Shown piece after piece: positions 1 through 6,900 of a stretch of DNA of 14,188 bases. The translations under genes and the position numbers were made by a program. Source of the stretch: CAWUIO01 sp963922455 (lineage in GTDB: Bacteria; Bacteroidota; Bacteroidia; Cytophagales; Microscillaceae). The DNA lies in assembly GCA_963922455.1 (NCBI GenBank), contig CAWUIO010000148.1, positions 1 to 14,188 on the forward strand, written 5' to 3'. Each line of letters begins with the position of its first letter. Position 1 is the first letter of the stretch. The notes beneath the pieces were generated by a model, which saw only the letters and a list, made by a program, of their open reading frames with translations, searched no databases and had not been told where the DNA came from.

Positions 1-79
1 GGGCCGGGCTAGGCTGCCGAGCCGGCCCCCGCGCATCCAGCGGCGGTCTCGGCCCTCTCGGGCGCCTATCCCTAAGCCA
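1..79 (+). repeat. GC-rich dispersed structured repeat, copy 1 (core only, cut by window edge)
   Basis: This is a 79-bp GC-rich core found three times in the window. It matches the core at 14110-14188 in the same orientation at 75 of 79 positions; the differences are at 27-29 and 39. It is also found reverse-complemented at 2168-2246. Visible folds are a stem GCCGG(G)CT / AGCCGGC at 3-26, a hairpin with arms 29-32 and 40-43, and GCCC-TCTC-GGGC at 52-63. The innermost pair of the second hairpin (33/39) is a G-A mismatch here but is paired in the other two copies. The upstream closing-stem arm seen in copies 2 and 3 would lie outside the window. Its function is unknown. Confidence 0.9.
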
Positions 80-82
80 CTA

Positions 83-154
83 AGAGAAGAAGAGAGAATA
101 GAAACCAAATCGTTCATGGTTTGTCCCTTTTTTCCTCTCTCTTCTCGCTTCTCT
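83..154. repeat. Imperfect purine/pyrimidine inverted repeat
   Basis: A purine tract (about 83-98, AGA/GAA rich) is mirrored by a pyrimidine tract (about 128-156, CTC/TTC rich). Between them lies a perfect inner stem AAACCA (102-107) / TGGTTT (117-122). The outer arms pair only with gaps: 88-97 with 136-145, and 83-88 with 149-154. It lies in the 246-bp non-coding stretch 80-325 between repeat copy 1 and the regulator's stop codon. I see no supportable gene in that stretch. It could be a transcript-end structure for genes reading from either side, or simple low-complexity DNA. Confidence 0.45.
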
Positions 155-240
155 CCTCTCTGCTCTTAATGGCTGAGGGAGCATTCCAGTTACCCCAAAG
201 ATGCGAGCGCAAAATAAATGGGGCCGACTAGGAGCCATTT

Positions 241-283
241 GGGAACCGGGACTACTTGATTGCCACATATCGTCCCGCCTCCC
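241..283. other. GC-rich hairpin downstream of the response regulator
   Basis: Arms 241-252 and 272-283 pair at 10 of 12 positions around a 19-nt loop, with a continuous inner GGGAC/GTCCC. On the minus strand it begins about 43 nt after the regulator stop codon. No T-tract follows it, so it is not a canonical intrinsic terminator. A separate T-run on the minus strand (A-run at 304-310 on plus) lies 15 nt past the stop, with only a 4-bp AAGG/CCTT stem before it. Together they could act as a weak transcript end or a 3'-protecting structure. Confidence 0.4.
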
Positions 284-325
284 GGCTCTCGGCTCCCGTA
301 TCCAAAAAAAGGCTTAGTTATACCC

Positions 326-1693
326 TTAAAAGTCAATCTGGTACTTCTCCATTTTATTGTAGAGGGTTTTGCGATCGATGTTGAGCAAGCGGGCGGCTTT
401 AGATTTATTATATTTCACTTTCTCCAAAGTCCGGATGATTAATTCTTTTTCCGTTTCAGCCTGAATTTTCTTCAAATTACTCTCGTTTTGAGCGAGCCTG
501 GAATCTTCTTTGGGGAAGCTCTCAGGATTCACTTTTAATTCGGCGGGCAGGCAAGCAAGCTCTATTTGCTCGCCTTTGCAGAGTAAGACGGCCCTTTTGA
601 CTACATTTTTTAGCTCCCTTAGATTACCAGGCCAAGGATAACGGGTAATATATTCCATGGCTTCTTCTCCAATGTTCTTAATTTCTTTGCCCAATTGAGT
701 GTTGGCCAGTTTTAGAAAATGTTGGGCATAATGGATTATATCTTCTGGCCTTTCTCTTAGAGGAGGGATCACCATGCTAAATTCATTGAGGCGATGGTAT
801 AAATCTTCTCGAAAGTGCCCGGTTTTGATCACTTCGGGGAGGGCTTCATTGGTAGCGACGATGATTCTAACGTCTACTTCAATATCCTGATTGGACCCCA
901 AGGGCCTTATTTTGCGTTCTTGAATGGCCCGGAGTAGTTTGACTTGAACTTCATACGGTAGGTTACCAATCTCATCTAAGAACAAAGTGCCCTGATGCGC
1001 TTCTTGAAATTGACCCGTTTTATTTTGCAAAGCCCCGGTAAAAGCACCTTTTTTATGTCCAAACATCTCACTACCGGCCAGTTCGGGAGAGATAGCGCCA
1101 CAGTCTAAGGCGACAAAGGGATGTTGGGCCCTATTACTTAAAGAATGGATCTGCCTAGAAATATACTCTTTTCCAGTACCGCTTTCGCCCATGATGATGA
1201 CGCTCATATCGGTAGGCGCTACTAAGGCTACTTGTTCTTGAATGGATTGGGCACTGGGGCTTTTTCCGGCGATAAATCCCTCGGAAGGTTTCCTACCCTT
1301 GGCTTCGCTTTCATTTTCGGAATCTTTGGAGTTTTGTAAGGCCGACTCAATGGCCGCTAATAACTCGTCGGGGTTGATGGGCTTGCTAATGTACTCAAAA
1401 GCCCCCATTTTCATAGATTTTACGGCTGTTCGGATATCAGAATAACCCGTGATCAAGACCACAGGAATGTGGGGGTACTCCGTTTTGACCCACTCCAGAA
1501 TTTCCATGCCGGTCATATCTGGGAGGCGAAAGTCGGATAGGACCAGGTCAAAGCTTTGCTTTTTGAGAACGGATAACGCTTCTTTACCAGCGTAATAATT
1601 TTCTACCTCAAAGCCTTTTTTGCTTAAAAATTTTTGAATGAGGTTTGCGTAGGAGTGATCGTCTTCAATCAATAAGAGGCGAGCCAAGTGCAT
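326..1693 (-). CDS. Sigma-54-dependent response regulator (NtrC family: REC - AAA+ - Fis HTH)
   Basis: A cytoplasmic transcription activator of 455 aa, the normal length for NtrC/AtoC-type regulators. Residues 1-120 are a receiver domain: acidic pair D11/D12, phospho-acceptor D54 (SDFRLPD), T82 and K104 (SKP). Residues about 140-370 are the AAA+ ATPase: Walker A GESGTGKE at 169-176, the sigma-54 contact loop GAFTGA at 216-221, Walker B LFLDE at 237-241, the FREDLYHRL segment at 294-302 and the PWPGNLREL sensor-2 region at 353-361. Residues 412-455 form a Fis-type helix-turn-helix (NKSKAARLLNIDRKTLYNKM). All key residues are present, so it should be a phosphorylation-controlled enhancer-binding ATPase. 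No sensor kinase lies next to it in the window, so its signal and targets cannot be read. The ATG at 1693 places the receiver domain correctly. The leader contains a terminator-like hairpin at 1744-1771. Confidence 0.93.
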   Translation of the reverse strand: MHLARLLLIEDDHSYANLIQKFLSKKGFEVENYYAGKEALSVLKKQSFDLVLSDFRLPDMTGMEILEWVKTEYPHIPVVLITGYSDIRTAVKSMKMGAFEYISKPINPDELLAAIESALQNSKDSENESEAKGRKPSEGFIAGKSPSAQSIQEQVALVAPTDMSVIIMGESGTGKEYISRQIHSLSNRAQHPFVALDCGAISPELAGSEMFGHKKGAFTGALQNKTGQFQEAHQGTLFLDEIGNLPYEVQVKLLRAIQERKIRPLGSNQDIEVDVRIIVATNEALPEVIKTGHFREDLYHRLNEFSMVIPPLRERPEDIIHYAQHFLKLANTQLGKEIKNIGEEAMEYITRYPWPGNLRELKNVVKRAVLLCKGEQIELACLPAELKVNPESFPKEDSRLAQNESNLKKIQAETEKELIIRTLEKVKYNKSKAARLLNIDRKTLYNKMEKYQIDF

Positions 1694-1743
1694 ATACCAG
1701 GGGAAATATTAAGAAAGCCTTTTTTTTCTTAACGAATTTAAAC

Positions 1744-1771
1744 AAAAAAACATACAAAATGGATTTGTATG
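1744..1771 (-). terminator. Intrinsic-terminator-like hairpin in the leader of the response regulator
   Basis: A perfect 8-bp stem, CATACAAA (1751-1758) / TTTGTATG (1764-1771), with a 5-nt loop. On the minus strand it is followed at once by seven T residues (A-run 1744-1750). It sits about 50-80 nt upstream of the regulator's ATG on the same strand. It may end a short minus-strand transcript that starts between here and repeat copy 2, or act as a leader attenuator. The stem is AT-rich, so its strength is uncertain. Confidence 0.5.
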
Positions 1772-2167
1772 CTTTCCGTATAGGTAAAATTAGAGTTGAC
1801 TCCTGTAATGCATAGTGGTATCACTATTCCGGTAAAAAAATCAAGGAAAATACATCCTATGATTTTTTAAAAATCTTTGTGATTCATACATTATACACAT
1901 GGTCTACAATTATGCCAGACCTAAAATTAGTGCTAAAATGCTGATAGTGAGGGTTTATGTGAAGGTGTCTGTTTTTGGGAACTCTACACGAATTGTGGAA
2001 AAACACCCCAGTTTGTCCACATTGTAATGAATTATGGAATTTTGCAAAAATTTGCCCTAAGCTCGCAAAGCGAAGCTTGGAGTTACCCTATACAGTATAA
2101 AAGACCCCCTCTTAGTGAAATTTTAGCTGATACAATCGAAATCTTGAGGAGTCCAGGGCACAAATCT
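1772..2167. other. Non-coding AT-rich stretch with hairpins and DnaA-box-like 9-mers
   Basis: No convincing gene lies in these 396 bases. An AT-rich run occupies about 1835-1895. An exact TTATACACA, which fits the DnaA-box consensus TTATNCACA, is at 1891-1899. Two one-mismatch relatives form the arms of a hairpin: TGTGGA at 1994-1999 and TCCACA at 2016-2021, with an inner AAAC/GTTT pairing (2001-2004 / 2011-2014). Further small stems are GCAAA/TTTGC at 2044-2055 and AAGCTCGC-AAA-GCG(A)AGCTT at 2059-2078. A 64-codon open frame starts at 2027 but runs into the repeat at 2168 and is not supported as a gene. The stretch could hold an RNA gene, a replication-related site, or the regulator's promoter region. 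Confidence 0.35.
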
Positions 2168-2304
2168 TGGCTTAGGGATAGGCGCCCGAGAGGGCCGAGA
2201 CCGCCGCTGGATAGCGGGTGAGCCGGCTCGGCAGCCTAGCCCGGCCTGCGCTTGTACCTATGGGCTAATTAAAGAACTAAACTTTCTGGCGCAGGCAAGC
2301 CCCT
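2168..2304 (-). repeat. GC-rich dispersed structured repeat, copy 2 (nearly full length)
   Basis: Read on the minus strand, this 137-bp copy starts with AGGGGCTTGCC (2304-2294). It closes a perfect 8-bp stem (2289-2296 with 2244-2251) around a 37-nt variable loop and then continues into the 79-bp core (2246-2168). In the closing stem the pair 2293/2247 is T-A, where copy 3 has C-G. In the internal hairpin (2213-2217 with 2204-2208) the innermost pair is T-A, where copy 3 has G-C. Relative to copy 1 there is a one-base insertion after the conserved GCCGGC. The copy lies about 310 bp downstream of tsaD, in the same orientation. Confidence 0.9.
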
Positions 2305-2312
2305 GAAGCATA

Positions 2313-2345
2313 AAAAAAGCGTACGAAATATTCATACGCTTTTTT
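2313..2345. terminator. Strong bidirectional intrinsic terminator
   Basis: A perfect 11-bp stem (2313-2323 / 2335-2345), with core GCGTA/TACGC flanked by A6 and T6, around an 11-nt loop. A T-tract lies on the descending arm on both strands, so it can terminate in either direction. On the minus strand it is 270 nt past the tsaD stop. On the plus strand it directly follows repeat copy 2, so it could end any transcript coming through 1990-2312. It is the clearest terminator in the window. Confidence 0.8.
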
Positions 2346-2614
2346 CCACACATTCTATTTGGTATATGATCAACAGGTAATTTTAAGCAATGATTGAAAT
2401 GCTATGATCTCAATCGTCAAGGCTTGTATATTTTGAAGACTCTAAAAGTCTGTTTGTTCAAAGATTTACTATATAAGAATCCAATCTTAGGCCAAGTCCT
2501 GTTAATGGGTGTAAGTGCTTGATTATCAAGGGTTGTTTAAGTGACAACTTTTTTGAGTCTGGGAAAAAGTGAGGAATAATTCTACAACTTGTGAGTTTTG
2601 GCCCACAAAAGTGC
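2346..2614. other. Non-coding stretch downstream of tsaD
   Basis: 269 bases of AT-rich DNA without a supportable gene. Two weak stems can be seen: AGACT-CTAAA-AGTCT at about 2438-2452, and GTTGT (2532-2536) / ACAAC (2544-2548). The second is followed by six T residues on the plus strand and is at best a feeble plus-strand terminator. A TTTTCCACA (2342-2350), one mismatch from a DnaA box, overlaps the left edge. Confidence 0.4.
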
Positions 2615-3640
2615 TCAGAATGGGTAACGGGCTTGGGGGCTGGCCGCTTGATCAGTAAAAATCCCTTTTTGATACATGTAGTGAGCGGTCTGCGCGATCA
2701 TGGCTGCATTGTCGGTACAATATTCAAATTTGGGAATATATACCTGCCAATCCCTTTGCTCTCCTTCCGCTTGTAATCTTTGGCGAATACCCGAATTGGC
2801 GGAGACTCCTCCGGCAATAGCAATTTGTTTGATTTGGGTTTGTTCGGAGGCTTTTATGAGTTTATGGAAGAGCGTATCTATGAGACTAAATTGAATACTG
2901 GCACAAATATCGGCCAAGTTTTCCTGGATAAAACCAGCTTGTTTATGTTCCTGGTCCCTGAGAAAGTACATGATGGCGGTTTTAATGCCACTAAATGAAT
3001 AATCCAAGCCGGGCATATCCACTTTTGGGAAAGGGAAGGCACGGGGATTACCTACTTGCGCATACATATCTACTAAAGGGCCCCCAGGGTAGTCCAGACC
3101 CAGCATTTTGGCCGATTTGTCAAAAGCTTCTCCTACTGCATCATCCAGCGTTTGCCCAATAACTTCCATCTCGAGATAATCGCTCACTTTCACAATTTGG
3201 GTATGCCCTCCACTAACAGTCAAGCATAGGAAGGGAAATTTAGGGCTGGGGTCTTCAATAAAATGGGAGAGGACGTGGGCTCGCATATGGTGTACTCCGA
3301 TGAGCGGGATATTTAATGCCATCGCCAAGCCTTTGGCAAATGAGGTACCCACAAGTAAAGAACCTAATAAGCCAGGCCCTTGGGTAAATGCGATGGCTTG
3401 GAGCTCGGCCAAGCTAAGCTTAGCCTGGGCAAGGGCTTCGTGAACCACCGGAACTATATTTTTTTGGTGTTCTCGGGAGGCTAACTCGGGAACCACTCCC
3501 CCATAGGCTTTGTGAACCTCTTGATTGGCAATGATGTTAGCAAGAATCTTTCCGTTTAGAACTACTGCGGCCGAGGTTTCGTCGCAAGAGGACTCAATGG
3601 CCAAAATAGCTTCCGGCGGTGAAGTGCTTAAATCTTTCAT
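2615..3640 (-). CDS. tsaD: tRNA N6-adenosine threonylcarbamoyltransferase TsaD
   Basis: TsaD transfers the threonylcarbamoyl group from TC-AMP to A37 of ANN-decoding tRNAs (t6A37), working in the cytoplasm with TsaB and TsaE. The 341-aa length is typical of bacterial TsaD (Gcp/YgjD, ASKHA fold). Family motifs appear in order: the N-terminal LAIESSCDET (13-22), GVVPELASREH (48-58), FTQGPGLLGSLLVG (85-98), metal-binding H118 and H122 in HHMRAH, SGGHT (143-147), YPGGP (184-188), YSFSGIKTA (214-222), AGGVSAN (276-282) and the third metal ligand D310 in CTDNAAM. All catalytic and metal-binding positions are present. The ATG at 3640 gives the usual short lead-in before the first motif. It is divergent from tamB, and its promoter must lie in the roughly 86 bp between its start and the MITE-like element. 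Confidence 0.97.
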   Translation of the reverse strand: MKDLSTSPPEAILAIESSCDETSAAVVLNGKILANIIANQEVHKAYGGVVPELASREHQKNIVPVVHEALAQAKLSLAELQAIAFTQGPGLLGSLLVGTSFAKGLAMALNIPLIGVHHMRAHVLSHFIEDPSPKFPFLCLTVSGGHTQIVKVSDYLEMEVIGQTLDDAVGEAFDKSAKMLGLDYPGGPLVDMYAQVGNPRAFPFPKVDMPGLDYSFSGIKTAIMYFLRDQEHKQAGFIQENLADICASIQFSLIDTLFHKLIKASEQTQIKQIAIAGGVSANSGIRQRLQAEGEQRDWQVYIPKFEYCTDNAAMIAQTAHYMYQKGIFTDQAASPQARYPF

Positions 3641-3726
3641 TTTTTTTAAAATCTGCGTAGAAGCAAATTCAATATAGTACGTTTCTTGTTATTTTTAAAT
3701 ATTGTCTTACCGAGACCATTTACAGA

Positions 3727-3911
3727 AATTGTATTTAGAAACTGTTTAAATTTAATTATATGGGCCGCAAAGGGCCATTTCGGGAACCTGATTTCATCAA
3801 ATTCATCGCCCGTAGCGCTGCTATGCGCTCCTTGTTGATTTCATCAGAACCCCAAACTGACCCTTTTCGCCGACAAAAAATAAACTTAAACAGTTTCTTA
3901 AATACACAATT
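3727..3911. mobile_element. MITE-like element with about 28-31 bp terminal inverted repeats
   Basis: The left end 3727-3754 (AATTGTATTT then AGAAACTGTTTAAATTTA) is the reverse complement of the right end 3881-3911, apart from one substitution and two small gaps (1 and 2 nt). The inner 18-nt block has 17 matching bases. The 126-bp interior is GC-richer than its surroundings and has no gene. It carries an 11-bp direct repeat TGATTTCATCA (3789-3799 and 3836-3846), a hairpin AGCGC-TGCTAT-GCGCT (3814-3829) and a GGCC/GGCC stem near 3763-3774. No transposase is present, so this would be a non-autonomous element. Outer boundaries and target duplication are uncertain; AATT flanks both ends but is itself part of the inverted repeat. 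It splits the tsaD/tamB divergent promoter region. Confidence 0.7.
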
Positions 3912-3942
3912 ATTTTTTTTCTCGGGAAGTTATTAAGTTAGT

Positions 3943-3962
3943 TTTTTGTTTTGAAACAAAAA
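3943..3962. promoter_or_regulatory. A/T hairpin just upstream of the tamB start
   Basis: A perfect 9-bp inverted repeat, TTTTTGTTT (3943-3951) / AAACAAAAA (3954-3962), with a 2-nt loop, ends 7 nt before the tamB ATG. It is weak thermodynamically but close enough to affect ribosome access or to be an operator. I could not identify a confident TAnnTTTG-type Bacteroidota promoter in the 58 bp between the MITE-like element and the gene. Confidence 0.3.
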
Positions 3963-3969
3963 TAACCCT

Positions 3970-6900
3970 ATGTCTGATCAGGGAGCGTCCCAAAATACGC
4001 CTTCTTCTTCCAAGCGCTTTTCTTTTAAGAAAGCAGCTAAAGCTACTTTTTGGTTCATAACTCGCGTATTAAGAAGTGGGCTGGGTATTTTATTTTTTTT
4101 ACTTTTCTTGGCGGTTTTTCTGATCCAGCTCTCATTTATCCAAACCCTGGTTTTTGAAAGATATCTCGAATATGCCTCTCCTCAGATGAATTTTCGCCTA
4201 GAGGTGGGTAAATTATACTTGAATCTTTTTAATGGGAGCCTTCATCTTCGCGAGTTAAGTGTACGGGACGATAAGGACGAAGTGTTGATTTATGCGGGCA
4301 AGCTTAACCTGGACTTTGATTATTCTAATTTGTGGAGTAATCATACGCTTAACTTTCGTCGTGTAGAGCTGTATGGGGCTACCCTGAACTTGATTCAAGA
4401 CACGGGTGATGATAAGTTGAATATTGTGACTTTTGTCAATGGCATCCAAGATTTGTTCAAGCCCAAGAAACCCCGCACTCAAGCGAGCAAACCCGTAGAA
4501 GTAAAGTTTGGGAGTGTCTATATCCGGGACACATTCTTTGGGTTTTGGAATCGTAACAAACCTCCGAAGACAAACCCAGGCATCAATTTTAATCACTTTG
4601 GCTTAGATGCCCTCAATGCAGACGTTGAAAATCTTAGAATATACAGAGACACTGTACAAATGTGGGTAACTTCCCTCAGTGGAACAGAGCCATACGAAAA
4701 CTTCCGAATACATCAATTTCAAAGCAAATTTTTGTACTGCTCTCAATCTATGGTCTTGCATGGCTTGTTTGCCCGGGCAGAAAATTCCATCTTAGGAGAT
4801 AGTCTTCGCTTGGATTACGAGAGTCCGGCTGATTTGGGCGACTTTTTTAATTCGGTACGTTTGGAAGCAGATTTGGATAGCTCGATTCTTCATACAGAAG
4901 ATCTGCGATATTTTAGTCCAGGACTTAGCCAATTTGATGATGTTTGGCGGGTATCTGGTCACTTCCAAGGACAAGTATCCGACTTAAAATTTGATAACTT
5001 AGATTTATATTTTGGGGAAACCAGCCACCTAAGTGGGGCCGGAGAGCTCATTGGCTTACCCGACATCACCAATACATTTCTACAATTAGATTTTCAAGAA
5101 TCTCATTTTGTTGCTCAAGAATTATCGCCTTATATCCCTCAAAAGGATGTGATAGAAGTTTTGCAAAGATTTGGGCGTATTGGTTTTAGAGGTTCCTTCA
5201 CGGGCTTTGTCTCAGACTTTGTCGCGCACGGAAACTTTGCTACCGATATTGGCCGTATTCAAACCGATTTGAACCTTAAACTGCAAGCCGACCGGGATAA
5301 ATCGGTGTACAAAGGACAGTTACGCACCCAGGATTTGGACGTGGGGCGTTTGATCGAACAGCTACCTTTTATTGGTATGCTCAATATGGAAGGGGGGATA
5401 GAGGGAGTTGGTTTTAATCCGGAAAGAGGGCTATTTACTATGCACGTAGATGTGGGGAGCATAGAAATAGAAAATTATACGTACCGGGATTTACGGATAG
5501 ACGGAGAGTTGAGTAAACAAAGGTTTAGTGGGTCTCTTCTGTCTAAGGATGTGAATTTTGATGTGGAAGTAGATGGGGAAATGGACTTTAACCTTCATCC
5601 AAAGCACCCTCGGGGCAGATTAGACCTCAAAGCTGACATACGAAAAGTTGATTTACAAGCCCTAAATTTAGTGAAAGACCCCATTGTATTGGGAGGGCTT
5701 ATTCAAGCTGACACCTATGGCCTTAGTTTGGATAGCATTTCGGGAGATGTCTCTGTGCGTGATGGTTTTTTTGAGATTGACCAAAAGCGCCTGAACATTG
5801 ACTATATAGACTTATTGTCATTCAATCAAAAAAAAGGGGGACGATATTTCCAGCTCCATTCTGAGTTTCTCGATTTTCAACTACTGGGTAACTACAGTTT
5901 TTCAAGGATTAGCCAAGATTTGGAGAACTTAGTCAATGAGTATATCATGATTTTGCAAAATGATAATGAAGTTTTAGAAGCGTATTACCAAAAGAAAAAA
6001 GAAACTGAAGGAGAAGAATATGAGAGTACGTTTAATGTTCATTTTAAAAACCTAGCCCCTCCCTTATCCTTATTTGCGGATACGCGCACCTTTTACATTA
6101 GCCCAGGAGCTATTGTAGAAGGTGTATTTAGTAATGGAAGTACGCAAAATTTAAGTTTTTCTTCCCGACAGGCCATAGATTCAATTAGTATTTACGATAA
6201 TCAGTTTAAAGACATAACGCTTTGGTTTAACAGTGTTAAAGTACCAGATAGCTCAAATGTATTTGTGAACGCCCGTTTGGAATCTTCTTATCAAAAGATT
6301 GGGAGTTTTCAGGGCGAAAATTTATCCTTGGATGCTACTTGGGGGGGGAGCCTTATTAATTTTGATGGACGTATAGAGCGAGTAAATAGCCCTAATTATG
6401 CCCACGTTAAGGGAAATGTCCAGTTTTCCAAAGACTCTACCTTAGTACATTTTGAGCCTTCCGACTTTCTCATTTTGGATGAAGCTTGGGAAATCAATAA
6501 AGATAATATTGTCCGCTTTACCAAGCTGGGCATGCAAGTGGAAGATCTCATGCTCTATCAAGTGAGCAATCCCAGCTCTTCAGTTTCCTTGAACGGCTAT
6601 CTTTCTGACTCGATTGCCAAACCCTTAAACCTGAGTGTCCATAACTTTGAGTTATTAAACTTAGATGGCTTTTTTAAGACCGATTTGAGTGGGGTACTCA
6701 ATATGGAAGTCCGCTATGAAACGGTAGAAAAGAAGCCTTTCATATTTGGTACCATCAATTTAGAAAATTTAGTATACAAGAAAGTCTTGATAGGTGATCT
6801 AGACGGAACCTCCGAATGGGAACAAGAAGATCAGAAGTTGATTTCCGACTTGACCTTATATCGTAGAGGGCGCTATATTTTGGACATACAAGGATTTTAT

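Noticed and set aside
80..268. A 62-codon minus-strand open frame
   Set aside because: It overlaps two inverted repeats and its Arg/Lys/Glu-rich part comes from the purine/pyrimidine tract; no family resemblance.
2027..2221. A 64-codon plus-strand open frame as a real gene
   Set aside because: No ribosome-binding signal, no recognisable protein, and its last third is simply antisense to the dispersed repeat. Kept only as a finding.
1694..2614. tRNA or other known RNA gene in the long gene-free stretch
   Set aside because: No cloverleaf, T-loop or known riboswitch signature could be recognised.
1694..3640. Sigma-54 (-24/-12) promoters that the NtrC-type regulator might use in this window
   Set aside because: No good TGGCAC-N5-TTGC match found by eye upstream of the genes here.
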